From NCBI RefSeq assembly GCF_000307165.1, contig NC_018704.1, positions 2,232,001-2,296,000 on the forward strand: a DNA stretch of 64,000 bases, given 5' to 3'. Origin of the DNA: Amphibacillus xylanus NBRC 15112. Its GTDB lineage: Bacteria; Bacillota; Bacilli; Bacillales; Amphibacillaceae. This document shows, one piece after another, positions 1 to 10,264 of the stretch. Under the pieces are notes generated by a model. It ran no database searches. It was not told the origin of the DNA and saw only the letters and a list, made by a program, of their open reading frames with translations. Both the position numbers and the translations under genes were made by a program. Position 1 is the stretch's first letter. Each line of letters opens with the position of its first letter.

Positions 1-577
1 TTAGTAATTCAGATACTGCCTCAGGTGAAGAATCAAAGCCAGCTTCTTCAAAAACGTCTGTTCTGTAAAACATTACTGTTGGTCCAATATCTGTTGGTAA
101 ACCAAATTGGAATGTATTATCTGCACTTTGACCGTTTAACCATACCCAATCAAGGTATTCCCCTTCGACATCCGCTGCACCAAAGTCATATAAGTTATAG
201 AACTTGTCTTGCGCAGCTTTAAAACGTTCAATTCCACCCTCTTCAATCATTGCAATATCTGGTGCACCACTACCAGCAGAAACTGAGGTAAATAAATTAT
301 CATGAACATCATTCATATCTTGATTTAATAATTTAATTGATACATGAGGATTTAATTCAACATACTCTTCAATCAGAACATCGTAACCAGTGTTTCCAAA
401 CTCCCAAAATGTCAATTCAACTTCTGCATCATCACTACCAATTTGTTCTTCAACTACACCATTATCGGTTCCTTCATCATCAGCATTACTTGATCCTTCT
501 TTGGAGTCACCACCACACGCAGCTAATAATCCAATTACCAATACAACCATCAATATAAGCTTCCAATATCTTTTCAC
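1..577 (-). CDS. ABC transporter sugar-binding lipoprotein (partial, C-terminus beyond window)
   Basis: The N-terminal 192 codons run off the left edge. A GTG start at 577 follows the ribosome binding site AGGGAGG. The product begins with a lipoprotein signal peptide: charged MKRYWK, a hydrophobic stretch, then the lipobox LLAAC with Cys21. A Ser/Asp/Glu-rich linker follows, then a region reading LTFWEFGNTGYD and APDIAMIEEGGIERF, typical of family 1 extracellular sugar-binding proteins. It would be anchored outside the membrane and deliver oligosaccharides to an ABC permease, presumably encoded further left. It is divergent from a beta-glucoside kinase and a 6-phospho-beta-glycosidase, so a beta-glycoside ligand is inferred. 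A LacI-type palindrome lies between its likely -10 (689-694) and its start. Confidence 0.88.
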   Translation of the reverse strand, partial: MKRYWKLILMVVLVIGLLAACGGDSKEGSSNADDEGTDNGVVEEQIGSDDAEVELTFWEFGNTGYDVLIEEYVELNPHVSIKLLNQDMNDVHDNLFTSVSAGSGAPDIAMIEEGGIERFKAAQDKFYNLYDFGAADVEGEYLDWVWLNGQSADNTFQFGLPTDIGPTVMFYRTDVFEEAGFDSSPEAVSELL

Positions 578-649
578 TTTATCAAAACCCTCCCTTTTTA
601 ATTTCAATAACCCAAATGAATCAAAAAGCATTAATAACCTTTATTTTCT

Positions 650-665
650 TGAAAAGCGCTTTCGT
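650..665. promoter_or_regulatory. LacI-family operator, copy 1
   Basis: The sequence TGAAAAGCGCTTTCGT matches 14 of 16 positions of the ideal palindrome ACGAAAGCGCTTTCGT. It lies downstream of the candidate -10 of the sugar-binding lipoprotein gene, so a bound repressor would act as a roadblock. It differs from a catabolite-responsive element at both outer ends, so a dedicated LacI-type regulator encoded elsewhere is more likely than CcpA. Confidence 0.6.
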
Positions 666-813
666 TTTTATTGCGAATAAAAGCATTTATTATAGAATAT
701 AATTAATAAATTAATAGACTTTTCTATGCAAAAAGGCTATATTAATATTATTAATTATTGATAAATGCCCTTTACTCTTTGACTCACTTGTTTTATTATT
801 GACATTATATATC

Positions 814-829
814 ACTAAAGCGCTTTCGT
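814..829. promoter_or_regulatory. LacI-family operator, copy 2
   Basis: The sequence ACTAAAGCGCTTTCGT matches 15 of 16 positions of the same palindrome and shares a 13-bp core with copy 1. It sits between the divergent lipoprotein and kinase genes, 164 bp from copy 1, a distance compatible with looping. It is flanked by TTGACA (799-804) and its complement TGTCAA (834-839). Confidence 0.6.
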
Positions 830-971
830 AAAGTGTCAATTTTAATATTTTTTTATTACAAAAAATTGAACTAAAGATTGGGCCAATCAATTTAACATGT
901 CATTGAAGTTAGCGCTGGATTATTATAAACTATTAATCTAGTGAAATTTATTAGAGAAATGAGGGTTTTTT

Positions 972-1871
972 ATGTATCTTAGTTTTGATATAGGTGGTAC
1001 ATTCGTAAAATACGCATGGATGAGCAGTGATGGTGAAATGATTAAGCAAGGAGAATTCAGCACTCCATACAAATCAGCTGAATACCTAGTGAATAAAATG
1101 GTCGAAATATTCAATGTATCACCAGCGAAAATTAAAGGGATCGCAATTTGCTGTCCTGGGACTATTGATATTAATACTGGTGTTATTTATTATGGAGGCG
1201 CATTAACATATTTGCATGAAAAAAATCTTGTGCAAATGTTATCTGAGCAATGTCGTGTACCCGTTAGCATTGAAAATGATGGGAAGTGTGTAGCGCTAGC
1301 TGAATTGTGGAAAGGTGCCGTTAAAGATTATTTGCATAGTGTCATCCTTACTTTCGGTACAGGAGTGGGTGGCGGTATTGTCATTAATGGTAAACTTCAT
1401 CGTGGAGCACATTTAGAGGCTGGAGAACAAAGTTATGTGATGGAAAGTATTGATCATGCTAGTCACAAAGCAAAGTTTATCGGTACTATGTGTTCAGCCT
1501 CGACTATGGTAAATGAGATTGCAGCTATAAAAGGATTAGAGAAAAATGATGGTATCGGTGTGTTTAAATATATTGACGCCAAAGATCCTGATGCCCTTGA
1601 AATATTCAACATTTTCTGTACAAATGTTGCTGTTCAAATCCTTAATTTACAATATATTATTGATCCTGACATATTTGCCATAGGTGGAGGTGTTAGTGTT
1701 CAGCCAGCATTTATTAACGGGATCAAAGATGCTATTGAGCGAATTAAAAAGGCAAATCCACATCATGTTGCAAAGCCTTATATTGTTCCCTGTCATTTTA
1801 CTAGCTCAGCGAATTTATATGGGGCTCTTTATAACTTTTTACTGCAGAATGGTTCTATTGAAATAACTTGA
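972..1871 (+). CDS. bglK: ROK-family beta-glucoside kinase (BglK-like)
   Basis: A 299-residue ROK sugar kinase. It shows the N-terminal phosphate loop DIGGTF (6-11), the catalytic Asp103 in ENDG and the glycine-rich GTGVGGG (129-135). The usual ROK zinc site is absent: the GEIGH motif is replaced by EAGEQSYV and there is no CxCGxxxC. That pattern fits the zinc-free BglK/Listeria-type branch rather than glucokinase. Such enzymes phosphorylate cellobiose and related beta-glucosides at the non-reducing sugar O6 with ATP, in the cytoplasm. The next gene encodes the matching 6-phospho-glycosidase and a sugar ABC binding protein is divergent, supporting a non-PTS route. The start follows GAGGG with good spacing. 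Confidence 0.82.
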   Translation: MYLSFDIGGTFVKYAWMSSDGEMIKQGEFSTPYKSAEYLVNKMVEIFNVSPAKIKGIAICCPGTIDINTGVIYYGGALTYLHEKNLVQMLSEQCRVPVSIENDGKCVALAELWKGAVKDYLHSVILTFGTGVGGGIVINGKLHRGAHLEAGEQSYVMESIDHASHKAKFIGTMCSASTMVNEIAAIKGLEKNDGIGVFKYIDAKDPDALEIFNIFCTNVAVQILNLQYIIDPDIFAIGGGVSVQPAFINGIKDAIERIKKANPHHVAKPYIVPCHFTSSANLYGALYNFLLQNGSIEIT

Positions 1872-1963
1872 TAGTTTGTTAAAATCATATAAAATTTCTA
1901 TATGAAACCACAACGTATTTATTACTTAAATTTGTTTTCACTGCATTAATGCATTGAATAGAT

Positions 1964-2034
1964 AATTCCAATTCTCGTTCTGTTATTTGGTCAACTTGTC
2001 AAATAACTTTGTTGTAATAGAGATTGGAATAAAA
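1964..2034 (+). other. Nested inverted repeat between bglK and the GH1 gene
   Basis: The 184-bp gap in this operon contains two nested inverted repeats: an outer ATTCCAAT...ATTGGAAT pair and an inner GTTATTTG...CAAATAAC pair. No run of T follows, so it is not a standard terminator. It could be an mRNA processing or stability element; that role is inference. Confidence 0.4.
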
Positions 2035-2043
2035 ATAAAATAA

Positions 2044-3501
<1,458 letters not shown>

Positions 3502-3539
3502 TATCATTACAAGGCTAGTATAAAACTCAGCTAAACACA

Positions 3540-3576
3540 AGAGGAATTCAGTTTGTTACTGGATTCCTCTTTTCTC
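3540..3576 (+). terminator. Terminator after the beta-glycosidase gene
   Basis: A stem GAGGAATTCAGT / ACTGGATTCCTC is followed by TTTTCTC. The preceding AAAACTCAGCTAA and the stem sequence recur downstream of thiW (26868-26920), so it belongs to a repeated terminator family. Confidence 0.8.
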
Positions 3577-3701
3577 ATCTTGATCATCTATAAGAGAGCA
3601 CTTTTCGCTAAAATGAACGTCACTACACAATGGCTTAATATCCTTGTTATCCCCTACTCTCATTTAGTTCTAAAATATCTTTTTAACTTTCGATGATGTA
3701 C

Positions 3702-3731
3702 TTGACACATTTGACCATCTATGAATATAAT
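3702..3731 (+). promoter_or_regulatory. gal operon promoter
   Basis: TTGACA (3702-3707) and TATAAT (3726-3731) are separated by 18 bp, 57 bp before the galK start. Both boxes are consensus, so transcription would be strong unless repressed. No clear GalR palindrome is visible nearby. Confidence 0.75.
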
Positions 3732-3787
3732 AAATCATCTACAATTAATAAATTAATTTAATTAAGTCTATAAGGAGTTGTCTCTCA

Positions 3788-4960
3788 ATGAATAAAGAAA
3801 AATTAGTTAGGACTTTTACGCAGCTTTTCCAACCAAATGAGCCGATACAGACCTTTTTTGCACCTGGTCGGATTAATTTAATCGGTGAACATACAGATTA
3901 TAATGGTGGTCATGTCTTCCCTGCTGCAATCTCTTTTGGCACATACGCTCTCGCTACAAAGCGCACTGACAGATTGATTAAGTTATACTCCATGAACTTT
4001 GAAGAGACTGGCATTATTACTGCCGAGTTAGATAACTTAGCTTACAATAAAGCTGATCATTGGGCTAACTATCCAAAGGGAATCGTTGATTATTTTATTA
4101 AAACTGGTATGGAGCTTGATTATGGTTTTAATGTACTTTTCTACGGTGATATTCCTAATGGTGCTGGGTTATCATCTTCTGCTTCGATTGAACTCGCAAC
4201 AGGCGTTATGCTTGAATCACTTTATCAGCTTGATCTTGATCGAATTGAACTCGTGAAGCTGGCCCAAAAAGTGGAGAACCAATATATTGGTGTCAATTGC
4301 GGTATTATGGATCAATTTGCGATTGGAATGGGGAAAAAGGATCACGGAATTTTATTAGATTGTGATACGCTAACCTATCAATACGCGCCTGTTAATTTGA
4401 AGGATAATACTATCCTAATTATGAATACAAATAAGCGTCGTGAGTTAGCAGACTCAAAGTATAATGAGCGCAGAAGTGAATGCGAACGTGCACTAGCTGC
4501 TTTACAAACGAAACTACCAATTAATAGCCTAGGTGAATTATCGATTGATCAATTTGAACAGCATCAAGCGCTGATAGAAAATGAGACGGAGCGAAAGCGC
4601 GCTAAACATGCCGTCTATGAAAATCAACGTACAATCGATGCACTAATGAAGCTGAAAAATGATGATATAATTGGTTTTGGTAAACTACTTACAGCATCGC
4701 ATCGTTCGCTTCAATATGATTATGAAGTGACCGGTATTGAGCTTGATACACTTGTTGACGTTACTTTAAGCCAGGAAGGCGTCTTAGGCGCTCGAATGAC
4801 TGGAGCAGGCTTTGGTGGTTGTGCGATTGCCCTTGTTGCCAACGATCACGTTGAAAAAATTATGAACAATGTTATAGTTAACTACCATGAAAAAATAGGT
4901 TACAAGCCAACTTTTTATCAGGCAACGATCAGTGATGGTGCGAAACAAATAGAATTATAG
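3788..4960 (+). CDS. galK: Galactokinase
   Basis: A 390-residue GHMP-family kinase that phosphorylates alpha-D-galactose at C1 with ATP, the first committed step of the Leloir pathway. The galactokinase signature GRINLIGEHTDYNGG is near residue 30, the GHMP ATP loop GAGLSSSAS is near residue 120, and the C-terminal GAGFGGCA is near 340. Length is normal for the family. It is the first gene of galKETM, with a consensus promoter upstream and AAGGAG before the ATG. galE begins 13 bp after its stop. Confidence 0.97.
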   Translation: MNKEKLVRTFTQLFQPNEPIQTFFAPGRINLIGEHTDYNGGHVFPAAISFGTYALATKRTDRLIKLYSMNFEETGIITAELDNLAYNKADHWANYPKGIVDYFIKTGMELDYGFNVLFYGDIPNGAGLSSSASIELATGVMLESLYQLDLDRIELVKLAQKVENQYIGVNCGIMDQFAIGMGKKDHGILLDCDTLTYQYAPVNLKDNTILIMNTNKRRELADSKYNERRSECERALAALQTKLPINSLGELSIDQFEQHQALIENETERKRAKHAVYENQRTIDALMKLKNDDIIGFGKLLTASHRSLQYDYEVTGIELDTLVDVTLSQEGVLGARMTGAGFGGCAIALVANDHVEKIMNNVIVNYHEKIGYKPTFYQATISDGAKQIEL

Positions 4961-4973
4961 GGAGGCATTTTGA

Positions 4974-5957
4974 ATGAATATTTTAGTATTAGGTGGCGCG
5001 GGTTATATTGGTTCACATGCTGTATATCAATTAATTGAACAAAATCATCGAGTCGTCGTTGTCGATAATTTATCTACTGGACACAAAGATGCAATTCATC
5101 CTGATGCAACATTTTATCAAGGTGATATTCGTCATTTAGACTTTTTAAGATCTGTATTTCAAAAAGAGAATATTGATGCCGTCATACACTTTGCTGCCAA
5201 CTCTCTCGTTGGTGAATCCATGGAACAACCATTAATGTATTTTGATAATAATGTATATGGGACACAGGTTGTACTACAAGCCATGGTTGAATTTAATGTT
5301 AAGTATATTGTGTTTTCTTCTACTGCTGCAACATACGGTGAGCCTACTACAGTACCTATTACCGAAACGATGCCGACACAGCCGACAAATACTTATGGCG
5401 AAACGAAATTAACAATGGAGAAAATGATGCGCTGGTGCCAAAAGGCTCACGATATCCAGTTTGTTTCTCTTAGATACTTTAATGTTGCCGGTGCTAGAGA
5501 AGATGCAAAAATTGGTGAAGATCATGATCCAGAAACTCATTTAATCCCGATTGTATTACAGGTTGCACTTGGAAAACGAGACTTCATCACTATTTTTGGT
5601 GATAATTATCCTACAGCTGACGGAACTTGTATCCGCGATTATATTCACGTTGAAGATTTAATCGATGCACATATTAAAGCTGTTCAATATTTAGTGGGTG
5701 GTGGAGAAAGTGACATCTTTAACTTAGGAAGCTCCCATGGTTTTTCTGTAAAGGAAATTATTGAAGTTGCACGACAAGTTACTGATCATCCTATCCCAGC
5801 TAAAGTAGGCAAAAGAAGAGCTGGTGACCCAAGTACTTTGATTGCCTCTTCAGAGAAAGCGAAGCAAATCTTAGGTTGGCAACCTACTCGAACTGAGATT
5901 CATCGAATTATTTCAGATGCATGGCGTTTTCATCAACAAAATCCAAATGGATATTAG
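4974..5957 (+). CDS. galE: UDP-glucose 4-epimerase
   Basis: A 327-residue extended short-chain dehydrogenase. The N-terminal Rossmann motif GGAGYIGSH binds NAD; the catalytic Tyr-Lys pair lies in TYGETK near residue 145, with the Ser/Thr partner in SSTAATYG. It interconverts UDP-galactose and UDP-glucose in the cytoplasm, regenerating UDP-glucose for GalT and supplying UDP-galactose for surface polymers. It is the second gene of the gal operon, preceded by GGGAGG, with 9 bp to galT. Confidence 0.96.
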   Translation: MNILVLGGAGYIGSHAVYQLIEQNHRVVVVDNLSTGHKDAIHPDATFYQGDIRHLDFLRSVFQKENIDAVIHFAANSLVGESMEQPLMYFDNNVYGTQVVLQAMVEFNVKYIVFSSTAATYGEPTTVPITETMPTQPTNTYGETKLTMEKMMRWCQKAHDIQFVSLRYFNVAGAREDAKIGEDHDPETHLIPIVLQVALGKRDFITIFGDNYPTADGTCIRDYIHVEDLIDAHIKAVQYLVGGGESDIFNLGSSHGFSVKEIIEVARQVTDHPIPAKVGKRRAGDPSTLIASSEKAKQILGWQPTRTEIHRIISDAWRFHQQNPNGY

Positions 5958-5966
5958 GGGGAATAA

Positions 5967-7457
5967 ATGATGGTGTACCTATTAATTGAACAATTAATTA
6001 GCCAAGTGATTAGTGCTGGTCTAATCAAAGAGCGAGACCGAATTTATTGCCGTAATCAAATACTCGGACTACTAAATATGGAATCCTTTGAAGAGCCGGT
6101 GCTCACTAAAACAGACAAAACAATCCCACAGTTGTTAACTAAAATTGTCGAGTACGCTATTACCCAAAAAGTCATTACTCGTGCACTAGATGATCGTGAT
6201 CAGCTTAAAGCACAGATTATGAATGTATTTTTGCCTAGTCCGTCTGCAGTAAATGATCAATTCAACTCACTTTATCAGCAAGATCCGATAAAAGCGACTG
6301 ATTTTTTCTATCACTTTAGTCAAACATCTCATTACATTCAAACGGAACGGATTGCAAAGAACATTCATTTTCAATCGGATACTGACTATGGTAAAATTGA
6401 TATTACGATCAATTTATCTAAACCAGAGAAAGACCCACTACAAATTAAGAGAGAACGGGAAATGAAGCAAACAAGTCATTACCCAACTTGCTTACTTTGT
6501 AGTGAAAATGAAGGATATGTTGGTAGGATTGGCCATCCAGCACGTTCAAATCACCGTATGATAGACTTGAATTTGCTAGGTGAAGATTGGTATTTTCAAT
6601 ACTCACCGTATCTATATTATCATGAGCATAGTATCGTACTGTGTAAAGAGCATCAACCAATGGTTATCTCGAAAACTACCTTTGCTCGATTGTTTGCTTT
6701 TGTTAAACAATTCCCACATTACTTTATCGGGTCAAATGCCGATTTACCGATAGTAGGTGGAAGTATTTTAAGCCATGATCACTATCAAGCTGGACAGTAT
6801 ACTTTTGGAATGACAGACGCTAAGGATGCTTATCAGTTTAAATTAGATGACTACCCAATGATTGATGCAAGCGTTCTCAACTGGCCAATGTCCGTGATTC
6901 GATTACGGGCACAAGATACTGATCAACTGGTTGAAGCGGGTGGGAAGATTTTAGCCAAGTGGCGTGAATATAGTGATCCGGATGTTGATCTTGTAGCATT
7001 CACGGATAAAACACCACATAATACGATTACACCTATCGCTCAATTTAGAAATGGACGCTATCAACTCGATTTAGTCCTTAGAAATAATCGCACAAGCTCA
7101 GAGCATCCAGAAGGTATTTTCCATCCTCATCAAGATGTTCATCACATTAAAAAGGAAAATATCGGTTTAATTGAAGTAATGGGGTTAGCCGTCTTACCTC
7201 CTCGCTTGAAAGATGAGCTAAAAGATTTAAAGCATTATTTACTAGGTGAGGCTGATCAAATTGAAGCTTATCATCAACCATGGGCGAATGAAATTAAGCT
7301 TGAATATAAACAGTTAACAAGAGATAATATTGATCAAGTTATCGAACAAGAACTATCAAACAAATTTATTAAAGTATTAAAGGATTCTGGTATTTTTAAA
7401 GATAATAGTCGTGGATGGCAAGCATTTAAGCGCTTTACTTCCTCGCTAAATAAATAA
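5967..7457 (+). CDS. galT: UDP-glucose-hexose-1-phosphate uridylyltransferase (Bacillus-type GalT)
   Basis: A 496-residue enzyme of the long Firmicutes GalT class, which differs in sequence from the approximately 350-residue E. coli type. It transfers UMP from UDP-glucose to galactose-1-phosphate. The catalytic region around SILSHDHYQAG (residue about 270) carries the His motif, and CLLCSENEGYVGR lies near residue 175. It sits between galE and galM with short gaps, so it is co-transcribed. GGGGG precedes the ATG ATG; the first ATG is used here. Confidence 0.94.
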   Translation: MMVYLLIEQLISQVISAGLIKERDRIYCRNQILGLLNMESFEEPVLTKTDKTIPQLLTKIVEYAITQKVITRALDDRDQLKAQIMNVFLPSPSAVNDQFNSLYQQDPIKATDFFYHFSQTSHYIQTERIAKNIHFQSDTDYGKIDITINLSKPEKDPLQIKREREMKQTSHYPTCLLCSENEGYVGRIGHPARSNHRMIDLNLLGEDWYFQYSPYLYYHEHSIVLCKEHQPMVISKTTFARLFAFVKQFPHYFIGSNADLPIVGGSILSHDHYQAGQYTFGMTDAKDAYQFKLDDYPMIDASVLNWPMSVIRLRAQDTDQLVEAGGKILAKWREYSDPDVDLVAFTDKTPHNTITPIAQFRNGRYQLDLVLRNNRTSSEHPEGIFHPHQDVHHIKKENIGLIEVMGLAVLPPRLKDELKDLKHYLLGEADQIEAYHQPWANEIKLEYKQLTRDNIDQVIEQELSNKFIKVLKDSGIFKDNSRGWQAFKRFTSSLNK

Positions 7458-7481
7458 TTAAATTCATAGGAGGTCTTTATT

Positions 7482-8525
7482 ATGAACGCAATAACAACAC
7501 CATTAACAGTTGAAGGACAATCGTGGAATGAATATACACTTTCTAATGATAATGGAATGTCTGTATCATTTTTAGATTACGGTGGAATCATCACTTCAAT
7601 TATTACACCAGATAAACATGGTAACTATGAAAACGTTGTCTTAGGTTTCGATAACTATAAAGATTATTTGAATAATAGTAACTATTTCGGCGCTTTAATT
7701 GGCCGTGTATCTGGAAGAATTGCCAATTCGACTTTTTCACTTAATGGGAAAACTTATGAATTACCAGCAAATGAAGGTAAACATCACTTACATGGTGGAC
7801 CAGTTGGACTTCACGGTGTTATTTGGCAGGTTGAATTAATTGAAACGGCAACTAGTACAGGTGCTGTTTTATATCACACTAGCCTAGATGGAGATGCAGG
7901 TTACCCTGGAACAGTTAAATTCAAAGTATCTTATACTTTAACGAATGATAATGAATTTACAATTGATTACGAAGCTATTTCTGATCAAGATACAATTCTA
8001 TCATTAACAAACCATTCTTACTTTAACTTAACTGGTAATTTAAAAGACACTGTTTTAAATCACGATTTGAAGATCGATGCTAGTCAATATGTTGAGCTTG
8101 ATCATGAATTAATTCCAACTGGGCGCTTAGTTCCAGTTGCTGATACTGTATTTGACTTTACAAAAGGACGAAAAATTGCTGATGGCGTTGGCTCAAATGA
8201 TCCACAAAATAAAATTGCTGGAGACGGGTATGATCATTTCTTCATTTTCAACCATAAAGAAGATGTAAATGTTGAATTATCTGAGGAGACAAGCGGACGT
8301 AAGTTAACAGTTAAAACAAACCAACCAGCAATGGTTCTATATACTGGTAATAGCGTTGATGACTCTTGTACTTTAAAAGAACGTCAATCAGTTAAGCACC
8401 TTGGTGTTTGCTTAGAGACACAAAGTACACCTGCATCACTTAATTATCCTGGTTTCCCAAGTATTTTGCTAGCTAAACACGAAACGTACCGTCATACGAC
8501 GACATTTAAATTTTCAACTTTATAA
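7482..8525 (+). CDS. galM: Aldose 1-epimerase (mutarotase)
   Basis: A 347-residue mutarotase that interconverts the beta and alpha anomers of galactose and glucose, giving GalK its alpha-galactose substrate. Family motifs include GRVSGRIANSTF near residue 70, HHLHGG near 97 and the catalytic His in LTNHSYFNLTG near 178; the C-terminal Glu lies in GVCLETQ. No signal peptide. It is the last gene of galKETM, preceded by AGGAGG and followed by an intrinsic terminator. Confidence 0.95.
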   Translation: MNAITTPLTVEGQSWNEYTLSNDNGMSVSFLDYGGIITSIITPDKHGNYENVVLGFDNYKDYLNNSNYFGALIGRVSGRIANSTFSLNGKTYELPANEGKHHLHGGPVGLHGVIWQVELIETATSTGAVLYHTSLDGDAGYPGTVKFKVSYTLTNDNEFTIDYEAISDQDTILSLTNHSYFNLTGNLKDTVLNHDLKIDASQYVELDHELIPTGRLVPVADTVFDFTKGRKIADGVGSNDPQNKIAGDGYDHFFIFNHKEDVNVELSEETSGRKLTVKTNQPAMVLYTGNSVDDSCTLKERQSVKHLGVCLETQSTPASLNYPGFPSILLAKHETYRHTTTFKFSTL

Positions 8526-8539
8526 TTAAATAATTTGAC

Positions 8540-8582
8540 TGGAAAAGAAGGTTTAGTAATAAATCTTCTTTTCCTTTATTAA
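8540..8582 (+). terminator. Terminator of the gal operon
   Basis: GGAAAAGAAG pairs with CTTCTTTTCC through a short loop, and TTTATT follows. It separates galM from the P-loop gene, which therefore needs its own promoter or read-through. Confidence 0.75.
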
Positions 8583-8612
8583 GACTTAAAATAATGCGAG
8601 TGAGGTCATCAA

Positions 8613-9080
8613 ATGGCAATTATATTTATTACCGGTATGTCTGGTGTGGGTAAAACAACTACTTTAGAACATCTAGCTTTAGAAGGTTATCATGTCGTTG
8701 AGACAGATGTTGGCTATACAGGAGTTATTGAAACAGATCAAGGTACAGAGATTGGTTGGGATGAGGAAAAGATCCAACATCTCATTGATCATTATCAAGA
8801 TAAAGACCTATTCATTTCTGGTTGTTACGCTAACCAAGGTAAATTTTATCAGTATTTTGATCAAGTCGTACTCTTCACAGCTGATCTAAATACAATGTTT
8901 AAACGGATTGATCAAAGAACGAATAATAATTATGGTAAGACAGAAGCTGAAAAGGCTGAAATACTTGATAATGTTGAATTTGTTTTACCACTATTAAGAG
9001 AAAGTTCTGATCTAATCATTGATACGACAAACAAAAGTATTGAACAGATTTGTGATCAATTAAAATCGTTACTCAATTAA
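8613..9080 (+). CDS. Small P-loop nucleotide-binding protein (kinase-like)
   Basis: A 155-residue protein with a Walker A loop GMSGVGKT at residues 8-15 and an overall plan like shikimate, adenylate or nucleoside kinases: an early acidic loop ETDVGYTG, a middle ISGCYANQGKF strand-loop where a Walker B or substrate segment would lie, and an Arg-rich lid region FKRIDQRTNNNYGKT. The substrate cannot be read from the sequence. It follows the gal operon terminator and precedes a cell-wall carboxypeptidase; neither neighbour indicates a role. The start follows GTGAGGT. It belongs to the group annotated as AAA-family or nucleoside-kinase-like ATPase. Confidence 0.7.
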   Translation: MAIIFITGMSGVGKTTTLEHLALEGYHVVETDVGYTGVIETDQGTEIGWDEEKIQHLIDHYQDKDLFISGCYANQGKFYQYFDQVVLFTADLNTMFKRIDQRTNNNYGKTEAEKAEILDNVEFVLPLLRESSDLIIDTTNKSIEQICDQLKSLLN

Positions 9081-9208
9081 GACCCATGTAACTTGATTTT
9101 AGTTAATATCGATAAGTCTAGTTTCATTAGTTATCTCGTCTAATAGATGTTCTCATAGTATGATTTGTGTTACATTATGATTAATAATTAAAACAATTGG
9201 TGGTAATG

Positions 9209-10204
9209 ATGAAAAAACGTTCATTTTATCTACTTATACTGCTTATCAGTTTAGCTGGTATTTTATTATTTAATAGTAATAAGAGTCAACCTCTTGCTAG
9301 CCAGTCCATTGATATTTATCAAAGGACGATTGAAGATCGCATCTTATCTAATCAGTTAACGAAGCGGTTTTGGAAGCTAACAGATATCGATATCAATGCA
9401 AACTCGGTTATCTTGATTGATGGATCAACAGGGCATGTGATCTATGAGGATAATAGTGATGTTGCCTTACCGACAGCTAGTATGGCAAAGCTAATGACAG
9501 AATTGTTAGTCTTAGAAGCGATTGAAGCACAGGAACTAAGTTGGAACACGGAGGTTACGATTAGTGACTATGCCTACTATATTTCACACCGACCTGGATT
9601 TGCATCAGTTGATCTCGAACAGGATAGAACATATACAGTTGAAGAGCTATTTCAAGCGATGGCGATTCATTCAGCTAATGGAGCATCAATTGCTTTAGCG
9701 GAGGCTGTCAGTGGTAGCGAAAAAGCATTTGTTCAGCGGATGAATCAGAGGGCTTATGAGTTAGGATTAAATAATTCACGTTTTGTAAACAGTACTGGAC
9801 TTAACAACGATCATCTTGGCCATTTTTCATCTGTGGGCACAATTGAGGATACAAATATAATGTCAGCACGTGATCTTGCAACGCTCGCTCGATATTTAAT
9901 TAATAACTATCCCGTTCTGTTAGAAATTACGAGCCAGCCACAGCTTCTTATTAATGATCAGGAATATCAAAACACTAATCTGATGTTATCCAATGTCATC
10001 CCTTATCAAGGAGTTGATGGCTTGAAAACTGGTTATACAGATCTTGCTGGGTTCGGATTTACTGGGACTGTTCAAAGAAATGATGTAAGGTTAATCTCGG
10101 TTGTAATGGGAACTGAGTCTATGATTGATCGCTTTATTGAAACTGAGAAACTTTATGATCATGCATTTAGTTACATAGAAAATCTCCCGTTTTTAAATCA
10201 TTAA
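9209..10204 (+). CDS. D-alanyl-D-alanine carboxypeptidase (short DacF-like, penicillin-binding)
   Basis: A class-A low-molecular-weight PBP that removes the terminal D-Ala from peptidoglycan pentapeptides. An N-terminal hydrophobic segment acts as signal peptide or anchor. The three active-site motifs are present: SMAK (Ser91, Lys94), SAN (155-157) and KTG (273-275). The protein ends shortly after the transpeptidase fold, at about 331 residues, so the C-terminal beta-domain and amphipathic anchor of PBP5/DacA appear absent. The ATG at 9209 is chosen because GGTGG (9199-9203) is correctly placed for it; ATG 9206 and an upstream TTG at 9197 are alternatives. It stands alone with its own terminator. 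Confidence 0.87.
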   Translation: MKKRSFYLLILLISLAGILLFNSNKSQPLASQSIDIYQRTIEDRILSNQLTKRFWKLTDIDINANSVILIDGSTGHVIYEDNSDVALPTASMAKLMTELLVLEAIEAQELSWNTEVTISDYAYYISHRPGFASVDLEQDRTYTVEELFQAMAIHSANGASIALAEAVSGSEKAFVQRMNQRAYELGLNNSRFVNSTGLNNDHLGHFSSVGTIEDTNIMSARDLATLARYLINNYPVLLEITSQPQLLINDQEYQNTNLMLSNVIPYQGVDGLKTGYTDLAGFGFTGTVQRNDVRLISVVMGTESMIDRFIETEKLYDHAFSYIENLPFLNH

Positions 10205-10213
10205 TTAACACAC

Positions 10214-10260
10214 AAAACCCAATTTACCGACTGATGATCGATAAATTGGGTTGTTTTTTT
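10214..10260. terminator. Terminator between carboxypeptidase and ROK repressor genes
   Basis: AACCCAATTTA pairs with TAAATTGGGTT across a loop containing GATGATC, followed by GTTTTTTT. It can serve the plus-strand carboxypeptidase gene and, with the A-rich start on the other strand, the convergent ROK gene. Confidence 0.8.
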
Positions 10261-10264
10261 ACTA

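Larger units (their letters stand above)
578..971. other. Divergent regulatory region of the beta-glycoside genes
   Basis: This 394-bp AT-rich stretch has no gene. It holds two near-identical palindromes (650-665, 814-829), a TATAAT on the minus strand (689-694) for the lipoprotein gene, and TTGAAG (903-908) with TAAACT (926-931) at 17-bp spacing as a candidate promoter for the kinase gene. A lone AGCGCT sits inside that spacer and may be a third, degenerate operator. Confidence 0.6.

Noticed and set aside
650-829. Catabolite-responsive elements at the beta-glycoside genes
   Set aside because: Both sites lack the TG and CA outer bases of cre and instead share a symmetric ACGAAAGCGCTTTCGT form typical of dedicated LacI-type operators.
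972-1871. Glucokinase or ROK repressor
   Set aside because: There is no N-terminal helix-turn-helix and the GEIGH/CxCGxxxC zinc motif is missing; the GH1 neighbour supports BglK.
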